45,797 nt of DNA, taken from the NCBI GenBank assembly GCA_947627875.1, contig CANQXS010000021.1, forward strand, positions 1 to 45,797, read 5' to 3'. Below, piece by piece: positions 27,210 through 35,929 of this stretch. The notes beneath the pieces were generated by a model, which made no database searches, was not told the origin of the DNA, and saw only the letters and a list, made by a program, of their open reading frames with translations. This DNA is from an uncultured Clostridia bacterium. GTDB taxonomy: Bacteria; Bacillota; Clostridia; Oscillospirales; Ruminococcaceae. Position 1 is the stretch's first letter. Each line of letters opens with the position of its first letter. Made by a program: the position numbers and the translations under genes.

Positions 27210-28661
27210 ATGACGACAAAAAAAGCAGGAGAACTCATCTCGGAAAACATGCGCACACTCTATTTATGGTCGCTTCATAAGACCTCCGACCCCTACAAGG
27301 CAGAGGACCTCTGCTCGGATATAATCCTTGCGGTTTTAAAGAGCGCGCCGAATTTAAAATGCGACGACGCATTCTTCGGCTTCGTCTGGAAGGTTGCTGC
27401 CAACACATATAAGCACTACCTCCGCAAAAACTCGGGGCATATCTCAGCCGAGCTCGACGAGGATATCCCCGACGGCTCCGATTTTGAAGACGACCTCTGT
27501 GAAAAAGAGCAGGAAAACATCCTGAGACGCGAGCTCGCTTTTCTGTCGGAAAAATACCGCCTCTGCACGGTAGCCTATTATTACGAGGGAATGCCGATAA
27601 AGGACATCGCCGAAAAATACGGGCTTACGGTTCAGACGGTAAAGTTCAACCTGTTTCAATCGAGAAAAATTTTGAAGGAAGGCATCGCTATGGAAAGACA
27701 GTTCGGAGAAAAAAGCTTCAACCCCCAGCCCTTTAAGTTTATGGCTATATCAATGGGCGACAACAACGACGAATTTATCAACCTGTTTCAGAGAAAAATA
27801 CCCGGGCAGATACTGCTTTCGGCTTATCAGGAGCCCCAGACGATAGAGCAGCTCTCTGTCGAGCTCGGCGTCGCGAGCGTATATCTTGAAGACGAGGTCA
27901 GAACGCTCGAAAAATACGGCTTCATCGTTAAAAGAGGCGAGAAAAAGTATCAGACCAACCTGCTGATATTCTCGAAGGAATACTTCGACGAGATGTTCGG
28001 TATGCTCAACAAAAAATATTCCGCCGAGCTCAGGAGGATTTTAGACAGCGTAAGAGCAAAGCTCCCCGAGCTCAGAAGGATAGGCTTTGCGGGCTGCGAC
28101 CTTTCCGACGACCTCCTTCTCTGGGACTTTATGACCCCGCTCATCATTGTCGGTTTAAGCCTTAACGACAAGGGCGGAAACTTTACCGGCATCGGCAGGA
28201 ATTTCGCAGCGGCCTGCTATGCGCTGGGCTGCGATGACAGCGACAAGAAGTATAACTATTACTCCTACAGCGGCTCCTACGCTACCGTAAACGGTCACAA
28301 CGGAACAAAGATAAACTACAAAGGGCATCGCGCTCACGAATGGGCGTTCTTTGAGACCGACGACGCAGTGAGCGGAAAATACTTCCCCGCGCTTACCGAG
28401 GAGGAGTCGGACAAGGTAGTCGAGCTTCTTGCAAAGGAGTCGGAGGACTTCAACGAGATGATAAAGGGCATAGCCGCCGACCAGATCGCCGTATTAAAGG
28501 ACCACACCCCCGAGGCGCTCCTCGACCTCGTAGACGCCTACTGCCCTCACATCACGCTCTGGGATTCGATTGGCTGGTTCGGCGCGGCGGCGGTAAATAC
28601 CGGAGCTCTCGAAATGCCGTCTAAGGACGAATTCACGGGAATTATAGCCTATAAAAAGTAA
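27210..28661 (+). CDS. ECF-type sigma-70 factor with winged-helix and large C-terminal domain (copy C)
   Basis: A 483-residue relative of the two sigma genes at 3.4-6.8 kb. Region 2 (SLHKTSDPYKAEDLCSDIIL; FFGFVWKVAANTYKHYLRK) and region 4 (RRELAFLSEKYRLCTVAYYYEG; YGLTVQTVKFNLFQSRKIL) are clear. The linker MERQFGEKSFNPQ matches AREFGPKSYKPE in the others, and the winged-helix (EPQTIEQLSVELGVASVYLED) is conserved. The last 250 residues are unassigned and shorter than in copies A and B. AGGTG stands eight bases from the ATG. The neighbour upstream is the XRE/TPR regulator. There is no anti-sigma gene. Confidence 0.87.
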   Translation: MTTKKAGELISENMRTLYLWSLHKTSDPYKAEDLCSDIILAVLKSAPNLKCDDAFFGFVWKVAANTYKHYLRKNSGHISAELDEDIPDGSDFEDDLCEKEQENILRRELAFLSEKYRLCTVAYYYEGMPIKDIAEKYGLTVQTVKFNLFQSRKILKEGIAMERQFGEKSFNPQPFKFMAISMGDNNDEFINLFQRKIPGQILLSAYQEPQTIEQLSVELGVASVYLEDEVRTLEKYGFIVKRGEKKYQTNLLIFSKEYFDEMFGMLNKKYSAELRRILDSVRAKLPELRRIGFAGCDLSDDLLLWDFMTPLIIVGLSLNDKGGNFTGIGRNFAAACYALGCDDSDKKYNYYSYSGSYATVNGHNGTKINYKGHRAHEWAFFETDDAVSGKYFPALTEEESDKVVELLAKESEDFNEMIKGIAADQIAVLKDHTPEALLDLVDAYCPHITLWDSIGWFGAAAVNTGALEMPSKDEFTGIIAYKK

Positions 28662-28678
28662 TATTTGATTCATTGCAT

Positions 28679-28713
28679 CGCGGGCGGAGCTTCGGCACTG
28701 CCCGCGGTTTTTA
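28679..28713 (+). terminator. Terminator of sigma copy C
   Basis: CGCGGGC at 28679-28685 pairs with GCCCGCG at 28700-28706, followed by GTTTTT. Confidence 0.75.
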
Positions 28714-28755
28714 TGCAAAAAATCAGATTTTAACCCGAATTTTTGATTTTTGCTA

Positions 28756-28784
28756 TTGACATCTGCCATATGCGGTGATATACT
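28756..28784 (+). promoter_or_regulatory. SigA-type promoter of the pyrR operon
   Basis: TTGACA (28756-28761), 17 bases, TATACT (28779-28784): a near-perfect consensus. The PyrR leader begins about 20 bases later. Confidence 0.85.
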
Positions 28785-28802
28785 TTACAAAGAATCTTAA
28801 AT

Positions 28803-28879
28803 GCGGTACAGTGATGCCGCAAGATACGGTAATATTGATATCAAGCCCTATCGTACCTTGCGGCGCGACAGGGTTTTTT
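28803..28879 (+). promoter_or_regulatory. PyrR-dependent transcription attenuator
   Basis: Three mutually exclusive structures can be drawn. A small anti-antiterminator GCGG/CCGC (28803-28820) carries a CAGTGA loop, resembling the PyrR-binding C-N-G-N-G-A pattern. A long antiterminator pairs 28816-28831 (GCCGCAAGATACGGTA) with 28848-28864. A terminator CCCTATCG/CGACAGGG (28846-28873) is followed by six T. PyrR bound with UMP should hold the first structure and favour termination. The pyrR start follows the T-run by 17 bases. Confidence 0.82.
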
Positions 28880-28895
28880 CTGTAAAGGAGGAGCT

Positions 28896-29438
28896 ATGGC
28901 TGTAAAGGCTGTGCTTATGGAGGAGAGCGCCGTTATCCGCGCTATGACGAGGATATCACACGAAATACTCGAAAAAAACCGCGGGACCGAGGGTATCTGC
29001 CTTGTTGGGATAAGGCGCCGCGGAGCCGCTCTCGCCGAAATGATTGCCGACAATATCCTGAAATTCGAGGGAGTGCGCGTTCCCTGCGGCGATATCGACA
29101 TAAGCTATTACCGCGACGATATCTCAACGCTCTCGGATATGCCGGTCCTCAAAAAAACCGAGCTGCCCTTTTCGATTGCCGGCAAAAAGGTGATACTCGT
29201 CGACGACGTGCTCTACACCGGAAGGACCGTAAGGGCGGCGATAGAAGCCGTGTTCTCGGTCGGAAGACCGGCGTCTATCCAGCTTGCGATCCTGATAGAC
29301 AGGGGGCATAGGGAACTCCCGATAAGAGCCGATTTTGTCGGGAAAAATATCCCGACCTCGCGAAGCGAGCTCATTTGCGTGCATATTCCGCCTTTCGACG
29401 GTGAAACGGCGGTTACGCTAACGGACAACGAAGGCTGA
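28896..29438 (+). CDS. pyrR: Bifunctional PyrR: pyrimidine operon regulator and uracil phosphoribosyltransferase
   Basis: A 180-residue PRTase-fold protein. The PRPP-binding loop is VILVDDVLYTGRTVRAA; GICLVGIRRRGAALAEMI and DISYYRDD are typical PyrR blocks. It senses UMP/UTP and binds the leader RNA to stop transcription, and it also has weak uracil phosphoribosyltransferase activity in known members. AAAGGAGG precedes the ATG. It is followed after 38 bases by the uracil permease, a common pyrR-pyrP arrangement; the biosynthetic pyr genes are not in the window. Confidence 0.96.
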   Translation: MAVKAVLMEESAVIRAMTRISHEILEKNRGTEGICLVGIRRRGAALAEMIADNILKFEGVRVPCGDIDISYYRDDISTLSDMPVLKKTELPFSIAGKKVILVDDVLYTGRTVRAAIEAVFSVGRPASIQLAILIDRGHRELPIRADFVGKNIPTSRSELICVHIPPFDGETAVTLTDNEG

Positions 29439-29476
29439 AGCCCCGTTTCCGACAACTATATAGGAGGAATGTCAAA

Positions 29477-30841
29477 ATGAAATTAGTCTACGGCATCAAG
29501 GACAAGCCGAAGTTCGGTCAGATGATCGTCTTCGCTATCCAGCAGCTTCTCGCCATTATGGCGGCCACCCTCGCGGTACCGATCATAACCGGCAACGGAA
29601 TGAGCCCAGCGGCGGCACTCTTCGGCGCGGGAGCGGGAACTTTGATCTACGTTCTCTTCACCAAGGCAAACAGCCCCGTCTTCCTCGGCTCGTCGTTTGC
29701 CTTCCTCGGCTCTATGGCGGCTGCCTTCGCCGGAGCTGCGACTGTTGAGGTGGGATACCTCGGGCTCATAATCGGCGCGATACTCGCGGGCCTTGTTTAT
29801 GTAGTCATCGCGGTGCTCGTCAAGTTCGTCGGAGTAGGCTGGCTCAACAAGCTTATGCCCACCGTCGTTATCGGTCCTACCGTTGCGATAATCGGACTTT
29901 CGCTCGCCGGTAACGCAATCGGCGACCTTCAGACCGGCGGCGTAAAGGATTCCGTCGGCTCGGCTGTCGCGCACCCGCTCATCTGCGTGCTCGTCGGCAT
30001 AATCACCCTTATCGTCACCACCGTCTGCTCCACCTACGGCAAAAAGATGACCAAGCTCATTCCTTTCATCATCGGCATACTCGCGGGCTACGCTGTCGGC
30101 GTTGTATTCACGGTAATAGGCAACGCCGCGGGGATCGACGCGCTTAAGGTAATAAGTTTCGGCTCTTTTGCAAACCTCGTTGAGGGCGGCGTAGGTCTTA
30201 AGACCTTCGTTCAGCTCCCCGAATTCACCTTCATCAGGGCTCTCGGCGGCTTCAGCGGTATCAGCGGGCAGTATATCGGCACTATAGCCACCGCTTACGT
30301 TCCCGTTGCGCTCGTCGTATTTGCCGAGCACATTGCCGACCATAAAAACATCTCCTCCATTATCGAGAAGGACCTCCTTGAAGACCCCGGTCTTTCGAGA
30401 ACTCTTCTCGGCGACGGCGTGGGCTCGATGGTGGGTGCCTTCTTTGGCGGCTGCCCCAACACCACCTACGGCGAATCCGTAGCCTGCGTAGCCATCACCG
30501 GCAACGCCTCCGTCGCGACCATAATCACAACCGCCGTCCTCGCGATAATCGTTTCCTTCTTCGCGCCCTTCGTTGCGTTCGTCAACTCTATTCCGAGCTG
30601 CGTAATGGGCGGCGTATGCATCGCGCTCTACGGCTTCATCGCCGTATCGGGTCTTAAGATGGTCCAGAAGGTCGACCTCGAGGAGAACAGAAACCTCTTC
30701 GTCGTCTCGACTATACTCATCTGCGGCATCGGCGGTCTTGCGCTCAACTTCGGCGCAGTAACGATAACCTCTATCGCCACCGCGCTTATCCTCGGCATCA
30801 TCGTAAACCAGATACTCGGTCATAAAAAGTCGGAGAAATAA
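29477..30841 (+). CDS. uraA: Uracil permease, NCS2 family
   Basis: A 454-residue membrane transporter with about a dozen or more hydrophobic segments. It begins with the UraA-like QMIVFAIQQLLAIMAATLAVP and has GSSFAFLGSMAA, the NCS2 signature region around GDGVGSMVGAFFGGCPNTTYGE, and PSCVMGGVCIALYGFIA. The QQLLAIMAATLAVP and NTTYGE features are typical of uracil rather than xanthine carriers. It imports uracil with protons and is co-regulated with pyrR through the upstream attenuator. AGGAGG lies eight bases before the ATG. Confidence 0.94.
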   Translation: MKLVYGIKDKPKFGQMIVFAIQQLLAIMAATLAVPIITGNGMSPAAALFGAGAGTLIYVLFTKANSPVFLGSSFAFLGSMAAAFAGAATVEVGYLGLIIGAILAGLVYVVIAVLVKFVGVGWLNKLMPTVVIGPTVAIIGLSLAGNAIGDLQTGGVKDSVGSAVAHPLICVLVGIITLIVTTVCSTYGKKMTKLIPFIIGILAGYAVGVVFTVIGNAAGIDALKVISFGSFANLVEGGVGLKTFVQLPEFTFIRALGGFSGISGQYIGTIATAYVPVALVVFAEHIADHKNISSIIEKDLLEDPGLSRTLLGDGVGSMVGAFFGGCPNTTYGESVACVAITGNASVATIITTAVLAIIVSFFAPFVAFVNSIPSCVMGGVCIALYGFIAVSGLKMVQKVDLEENRNLFVVSTILICGIGGLALNFGAVTITSIATALILGIIVNQILGHKKSEK

Positions 30842-30856
30842 TATCGCTTTAAAATT

Positions 30857-30892
30857 ATCGGGGAGCCCGAGCTCGGGTTCCCCGATTTTTTG
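30857..30892 (+). terminator. pyrR-uraA terminator
   Basis: ATCGGGGAGCCCGA pairs with TCGGGTTCCCCGAT, followed by TTTTT. Confidence 0.88.
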
Positions 30893-30932
30893 TTTTGATT
30901 CAAATATTGTCGCTCGCTCGGGCGCTCTCTTA

Positions 30933-32111
30933 TCAGTCGCGCTCCTTGTCCGACTTGAGTATCTCGCCGGTCGAGGCGTCTATCTCGTAGTCGTATTCAT
31001 AGCCGTTCGCGTCGAAGCTTACGTCGTAAACGACCTTCGTGCGCTCGCTGTCGAGCTCGGCTTCGAGCCTCGAAACGCCGTCGGCGGTAAGACCTGCGTG
31101 TTCAAGGGCAATCTCCTTTGCGCGGTCATAGCCGATATAGCCGTTTGCGTCGGCTGCCGAGGGGCTGACGTTGGTGCTGTCGCGCTCCTTTTCGTGCTTG
31201 ACTATCTCGCCGGTCGAGGCGTTGATCTCATAGTCGTAGTCGTAGCCCTCGGTCTCGAAGCTTATGTCGTAAACCATAACGCCGTCTTCGCGCTCGAGCC
31301 GGCATTTGAGCTCCCAAACGTCGGCTTCGCTAAGCCCCGCGTGGTCGAAAGCGGCTTTTTTGGCGGCTTCCTCGCCGATATATCCGTCGGCGGCTGTAGT
31401 CGCGGCTGGAGCTGCGGGGGCGGCAGTCGTCGCGGCGGGGGCGGCTTGCTGAGCGGGGACGTTGTTGCGGTCGCGCTCTTTATCTGCGCGGACTATCTCG
31501 CCGGTGACGGCGTTTATATCATAGTCATAGTCGTATTCTTCGGTCTCAAAGCTGACGTCGTAAACCTCGACTCCGCGCTCAACGTCGCGCTCGGCTTCGA
31601 GGTCCCATACCTCCGACTCCGAAAGCCCCGCGTGCTCTAAGGCTATGCGCTTGGCTTCGTCTGCTCCGATAAGCGACGCAGGTATAATTGTTCCTTCGGA
31701 AACGGTCTCCGCTGCGGCTGTAGTGACCTCCTCCGGCGCTTCGGCGGGGGATTCTGGCGCAGTTGTTGCTTTGGGAGCCGTTGTGACATCGGGGACAGAG
31801 TCGAAGTTTGCGGGCGGAAGGCTGTCGAGCTCTCTATGGTTCCTTACTATTTCTCCCGACACCGCGTCGATGTCGTATTCGTATTCATATCCTTCAAAAT
31901 CAAAGCTGACTTCGTAAACTGCGTTCGCGATTTCGCGGTCGAGCTCAACGTCGAGGTCCTTTACCGACGTTTCGGAAGTTACTCCCGCGTTTTCAAACGC
32001 TATAGACTTTGCACTGTCGACTCCGATGTAATTTGCCGGATTTTCGGCGCAGGCAGACAGCAGTGAAAGCGAAAGGATAATTGCCGATGCGATTGCGAAT
32101 AATTTTTTCAT
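30933..32111 (-). CDS. Lipoprotein with four PepSY repeats
   Basis: A 392-residue exported lipoprotein: signal MKKLFAIASAIILSLSLLSAC with the acylated Cys21. Four PepSY units lie at about 27-94, 147-214, 243-311 and 324-392. Each has the form YIG-AK-IALEHAGL followed by VYDVSFE-GYDYDYDI-A-TGEIV. Units are separated by Thr/Ala/Pro-rich linkers. PepSY domains are known as protease inhibitors or chaperone-like parts in propeptides and sensor proteins; the role here is unknown. The linkers and high acidic content suggest an extended cell-surface protein. It has its own promoter. Confidence 0.92.
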   Translation of the reverse strand: MKKLFAIASAIILSLSLLSACAENPANYIGVDSAKSIAFENAGVTSETSVKDLDVELDREIANAVYEVSFDFEGYEYEYDIDAVSGEIVRNHRELDSLPPANFDSVPDVTTAPKATTAPESPAEAPEEVTTAAAETVSEGTIIPASLIGADEAKRIALEHAGLSESEVWDLEAERDVERGVEVYDVSFETEEYDYDYDINAVTGEIVRADKERDRNNVPAQQAAPAATTAAPAAPAATTAADGYIGEEAAKKAAFDHAGLSEADVWELKCRLEREDGVMVYDISFETEGYDYDYEINASTGEIVKHEKERDSTNVSPSAADANGYIGYDRAKEIALEHAGLTADGVSRLEAELDSERTKVVYDVSFDANGYEYDYEIDASTGEILKSDKERD

Positions 32112-32145
32112 GTCGTACCTCCGAAAATATAATTCAGTAATTTCT

Positions 32146-32173
32146 ATTATACCTATTATTCACAAAAAGTCAA
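32146..32173 (-). promoter_or_regulatory. SigA-type promoter of the PepSY lipoprotein gene
   Basis: On the minus strand TTGACT (32168-32173), 16 bases, TATAAT (32146-32151). Confidence 0.7.
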
Positions 32174-32218
32174 TGAATTAGCGGTGAAAGGTATGTGTAA
32201 GCCTTCGCCATTTCCTTC

Positions 32219-32248
32219 TTGACCGAGCCGCGTTAATGTGATAGAATA
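32219..32248 (+). promoter_or_regulatory. Possible promoter of the GNAT-YifB cluster
   Basis: TTGACC (32219-32224), 18 bases, TAGAAT (32243-32248), 24 bases before the start codon. Confidence 0.55.
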
Positions 32249-32271
32249 AAGAAAAAGCGCGGAGGTGCGAA

Positions 32272-32712
32272 ATGGTAACGCTCAAAGAAGTTGACCTCGG
32301 GAATTTTTCCGAAATAGTCAGCCTGCAAAGGGAGAGTATTTTATATGTAGGAAGCCCCGAATACGTCCTTGCCGAGGCTTATGTCTACCGCAGCGACTGC
32401 ACCGCCTACGGAATATATTCCGACGGTACCGCCGTCGGGCTCGTTATACTCTGCGACCGCCCCGCCGAGGGCAAGCCATATGCGTTCACCGGAATTTTCA
32501 TCGCCGACAATTACCAGCGCCGCGGCTACGGTCGGGCGGCGGTAGAAGCGATAATGCAAAAATTTAGGAGCGAGCGCCTGCGCGACGAGGTCGTTATACA
32601 GGTCCACGAGGAAAACGCCCCCGCGCTCAAAATTTATCGGCGCTGCGGGTTCGAAGAAGTAAAGCGCGCCGAGTGGAACCCGAAATTTCTTGTTATGAGA
32701 GCGAAGCTTTAA
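32272..32712 (+). CDS. GNAT-family N-acetyltransferase
   Basis: A 146-residue enzyme with the acetyl-CoA binding motif A (GIFIADNYQRRGYGRAAVEAIM, Q-R-R-G-Y-G-R-A loop) and motif B near the end (VHEENAPALKIYRRCGFEE). The N-terminus resembles spermine/spermidine acetyltransferases (LQRESILYVGSPEYVLAEAY), but the substrate cannot be read from the sequence. It begins a plus-strand cluster with the zinc-ribbon membrane protein and YifB. Confidence 0.9.
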   Translation: MVTLKEVDLGNFSEIVSLQRESILYVGSPEYVLAEAYVYRSDCTAYGIYSDGTAVGLVILCDRPAEGKPYAFTGIFIADNYQRRGYGRAAVEAIMQKFRSERLRDEVVIQVHEENAPALKIYRRCGFEEVKRAEWNPKFLVMRAKL

Positions 32713-32726
32713 AGGGAGGAATAAAT

Positions 32727-33095
32727 TTGAAAAGCGTAAAGCGGGGCAGAGGTCCTTCGTTTATGGAGGGGATCATGTCGGTGATAATGGCGCTCTTCGG
32801 CGTCGGGTGGATGGTCTTTGCCTTCTATATCGGAGCCGGAGCCTTCGCGCTGTTCGGGCTTGTGTTTATTGCGATAGCCGTCGCTCAGGCGGTCTACAGC
32901 TTTCACAATGCCTCCTCCGAAAACCGCTTTTCCGAGTTCGATATAACCGACGGCGGCGAAGAGCCCGACCCGCTGAATAAGATTTCCGGCAAAAATGAGC
33001 AGCCCGCCCCGACGGACGGCGGCTACTGCCCCTATTGCGGAGCAAAAGCCGAGAGCGGATATTCGTTCTGCCGGCGCTGCGGGCGAAAGCTTTGA
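32727..33095 (+). CDS. Small membrane protein with C-terminal zinc ribbon
   Basis: A protein of about 122 residues starting with TTG behind AGGGAGG. Two hydrophobic segments (about 13-55, IMSVIMALFGVGWMVFAFYI and the following stretch) are followed by a polar linker and a zinc ribbon CPYCGAKAESGYSFCRRCG (CxxC, 11 residues, CxxC). Such proteins are common in Firmicutes, and no function is established. It lies 14 bases after the GNAT gene and 15 before yifB. Confidence 0.82.
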   Translation: MKSVKRGRGPSFMEGIMSVIMALFGVGWMVFAFYIGAGAFALFGLVFIAIAVAQAVYSFHNASSENRFSEFDITDGGEEPDPLNKISGKNEQPAPTDGGYCPYCGAKAESGYSFCRRCGRKL

Positions 33096-33110
33096 ACGGA
33101 GTGTGACTTT

Positions 33111-34640
33111 ATGTTTTGCAGAGTAAAAAGCGTCGGGCTTGCGGGAATGAACGCCTACCCCGTCGACGTTGAAATAGAGCTTAGCCGCGGAATAGAGCGG
33201 TTCGACATCGTCGGAATGGCCGACCTTGCCGTAAGGGAATCCCGCGAGAGGATAAAATCGGCGTTCCGCTCGTCGGGGATAAAGTTCCCGAGCGCGTCTA
33301 TAGTTGTGAATCTCGCTCCTGCCGACATCAAAAAAGCCGGCTCGGTCCATGACCTTGCCGTTGCGGTAGCCGTTCTCGACGCTATGGGCGAGGTCCCCGA
33401 GGACATAGGCGAAGCGGTGTTTATCGGCGAGCTTTCGCTCGGCGGCGAGGTAAGAGGCGTAAACGGCGTCCTGCCGATGACCATTTCCGCCCAAAAAAGG
33501 GGAGTTAAAAGGATATTCGTCCCCAAGGACAACGCCTTTGAAGCCTCTGTGGTCGACGGGATAGAGGTTTACGGCGTTTCGAGCCTTCGCGAAATTTGGG
33601 AATTTCTCAACGGAGCCGCCGTGATAGCTCCTACCCCTCGTTATATTCCGGAATACGGCGCTTTCGACGAACGCCTCGACTTCTGCGACGTAAGAGGGCA
33701 GGCTTTTGCGAAAAAGGCGCTCGAGGTCGCCGCCTGCGGGGGTCACAACGTTCTGATGATAGGTCCTCCCGGGTCGGGAAAGAGTATGCTCGCAAAAAGG
33801 CTTCCCTCTATCCTCCCCGAAATGACCTTTGAGGAGTCGATAGAGACCACCAACGTGTATTCGATAGCGGGTTTGATCGATAAGGAGCACCCGCTCGTCA
33901 CCCGCAGACCCTTCCGCTCCCCTCATCACACCGTTTCCACTGCCGGTCTGACCGGCGGCGGAGGTATCCCCCGCCCGGGCGAGATATCGCTCGCGCATAA
34001 CGGTCTGCTGTTTTTGGACGAGCTTGCAGAGTTCCCGAGGATAACCCTCGAGACCCTTAGGCAGCCTATTGAGGACCGCAAGGTCTCGATAAGCCGCGCT
34101 TCCGGCACGGTCACATATCCTTGCAGCGTTATGCTCGTCGCCGCGATGAACCCCTGCCCCTGCGGCTATTACGGACATCCGACAAAAAAGTGTATATGCA
34201 CCCACAAGCAGGTCTCGCAGTATCTTTCGAGGATATCCGGTCCGCTCCTCGACCGCTTCGACCTTCATATCGAGGTCGCGCCGGTTGAATACGAGAGCCT
34301 CGCGGGGACGGTAAAAGAGGAGCCGAGCTCGGCGATAAGAAGCCGCGTCCAGCGCGCCCGCGAGATTCAGAACAAGCGCTTTGCGGGGACCGACATAACC
34401 TGCAACGCCCGCATTACGCCGGATATTCTGCGCGACGTCTGCGTTCTCACCGACTCCGCGAATTCTTTGCTGAAAGACGTTTTCGACCGCCTCGGGCTCT
34501 CGGCAAGGGCTTACGACAAGATTTTAAAGGTCGCGCGGACCGTCGCCGACATCGACGGAAGCGACAGGATAGACAGGGTGCATATCTCTCAGGCTGTTAG
34601 ATACCGCACTTTAGACAGAAAATTCTGGGCAAACGAATAA
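33111..34640 (+). CDS. YifB/ComM-family Mg-chelatase-like AAA ATPase
   Basis: A 509-residue protein. The N-terminal domain resembles the Lon C-terminal/ChlI fold (YPVDVEIELSRGIERFDIVGM). The AAA core has Walker A GPPGSGKSMLA, Walker B LLFLDELAEF, and the cysteine block NPCPCGYYGHPTKKC. The C-terminal part (GLSARAYDKILKVARTVADI) is typical of ComM. In naturally competent bacteria ComM is a helicase that aids branch migration during transformation; here the role is inferred from the family. Confidence 0.95.
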   Translation: MFCRVKSVGLAGMNAYPVDVEIELSRGIERFDIVGMADLAVRESRERIKSAFRSSGIKFPSASIVVNLAPADIKKAGSVHDLAVAVAVLDAMGEVPEDIGEAVFIGELSLGGEVRGVNGVLPMTISAQKRGVKRIFVPKDNAFEASVVDGIEVYGVSSLREIWEFLNGAAVIAPTPRYIPEYGAFDERLDFCDVRGQAFAKKALEVAACGGHNVLMIGPPGSGKSMLAKRLPSILPEMTFEESIETTNVYSIAGLIDKEHPLVTRRPFRSPHHTVSTAGLTGGGGIPRPGEISLAHNGLLFLDELAEFPRITLETLRQPIEDRKVSISRASGTVTYPCSVMLVAAMNPCPCGYYGHPTKKCICTHKQVSQYLSRISGPLLDRFDLHIEVAPVEYESLAGTVKEEPSSAIRSRVQRAREIQNKRFAGTDITCNARITPDILRDVCVLTDSANSLLKDVFDRLGLSARAYDKILKVARTVADIDGSDRIDRVHISQAVRYRTLDRKFWANE

Positions 34641-34697
34641 ACATACTTCGGGCTATCCTTCGGGAGCCCCGAAAAGCAAATATTAAGGAGGATTTTT

Positions 34698-35927
34698 ATG
34701 ACAGTCAGAAAAATCAGGCAGATACTTAAAGACACCGCCTATTCCCGCACCGGCGGCAGCGCCGAAGAGCTTAAATGCGCGGAGTATCTCGTTTCAAAGT
34801 GCGCCGAAATGGGACTTGAGGCGAGGCTGTTCCCCTTTAAGGTGGATATGTCCGATATGCACGGCGCTTCGCTTACCGTCGACGGCAAAGAGGTTGCCTG
34901 CCGCGGGTATCTTTGCAGCGGCTCGGGAGAAATAGAGGGAGAGCTCTATTATCTTCGCAACACCGACCCGCACTCGCTTTCGCAGTGCCGCGGGAAGATA
35001 GTTATGATCGACGGCTATCTCGGCTACTGGATGTATCACGACCTGCTCGAAAACGGCGCCGCGGGATTTGTCACCTACGACGGCGACGCGAATTATTCCG
35101 ACCGCGACATCGACCGCCGCGAGCTCAGAAGCTATGTGAGCGAGGGCAACAAAATTTTGGGCGTGAACATAAACGCCAAAGACGCCATAGCGCTCATTCA
35201 GTCGGGCGCGGCAAGGGCTAAGATAGCGATAGATCAGGAGGAATACGAGGGCGAGAGCCGCGACGTTATCCTCGATATGCCGGGCGATATCCCCGAGACG
35301 GTAGTTTTTACCGCGCATTACGATTCGACCTTCCTCTCGCAGGGAGCCTACGACAATATGTCGGGCAGCATCGGTCTTCTCGGCATCGCGGAGTATTTCA
35401 CCAAGCACCCCCACCGCCACAGCCTCAGATTTATCTGGTGCGGCTCGGAGGAGCGCGGGCTTCTGGGCTCGAAGGCTTACGCCGCTTCGCTCTCCGAAGA
35501 GGAGCTGAAAACGCTTGTATTGAACGTCAACCTCGATATGATAGGCTCGATAATGGGCAGGTTCATCGCCTGCTGTACCTCGGAGGACAAGCTCGTCCAC
35601 TATATCCAGTATTTCGCTCAGGAGCTCGGCTTCGGGATAGCCGTTAATCAGGACGTTTATTCGAGCGACTCCACTCCTTTCGCCGATAAGGGAGTGCCTG
35701 CCGTGAGCTTTGCCCGCCTCGCTCCCCACAACACCGCAACTATTCACAATTCCTACGACACCGCGAAGGTCATGAGCGCCCCTCAGACCGCGAAGGACAT
35801 CGACTTTATCTGCGCGTTTTCCGACAGAATGGCGAACGCCGCAAGGTGCCCCGTAGACAGGGAGATACCCGAGAATATAAAGAAAAAGCTCGACTACTAC
35901 CTTTGCAGAGAGAGGGAGAAGAAATAA
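34698..35927 (+). CDS. M28-family zinc aminopeptidase with PA-like domain
   Basis: A 409-residue peptidase. A PA-like insertion at about 80-180 (GKIVMIDGYLGYWMYHDLLENGAAG) precedes the two-zinc catalytic core: His207 (AHYDS), Asp219 (GAYDNMSG), Glu251-Glu252 (GSEERG), Asp280 (NLDMIG) and a final His in TIHNSYDT. No signal peptide is visible, so it is probably cytoplasmic. GGAGG precedes the ATG. It follows yifB by 57 bases and may share its transcript. Confidence 0.93.
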   Translation: MTVRKIRQILKDTAYSRTGGSAEELKCAEYLVSKCAEMGLEARLFPFKVDMSDMHGASLTVDGKEVACRGYLCSGSGEIEGELYYLRNTDPHSLSQCRGKIVMIDGYLGYWMYHDLLENGAAGFVTYDGDANYSDRDIDRRELRSYVSEGNKILGVNINAKDAIALIQSGAARAKIAIDQEEYEGESRDVILDMPGDIPETVVFTAHYDSTFLSQGAYDNMSGSIGLLGIAEYFTKHPHRHSLRFIWCGSEERGLLGSKAYAASLSEEELKTLVLNVNLDMIGSIMGRFIACCTSEDKLVHYIQYFAQELGFGIAVNQDVYSSDSTPFADKGVPAVSFARLAPHNTATIHNSYDTAKVMSAPQTAKDIDFICAFSDRMANAARCPVDREIPENIKKKLDYYLCREREKK

Positions 35928-35929
35928 GG

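Noticed and set aside
29483-30823. 446-codon minus-strand open frame
   Set aside because: Complete antisense shadow of the uracil permease gene; the translation is charged low complexity without domains.
32709-34268. 519-codon minus-strand open frame
   Set aside because: It is antisense to yifB, whose motifs are all present. The frame has no family motif, and the GC-rich codon bias of the real gene keeps the opposite strand free of stops.
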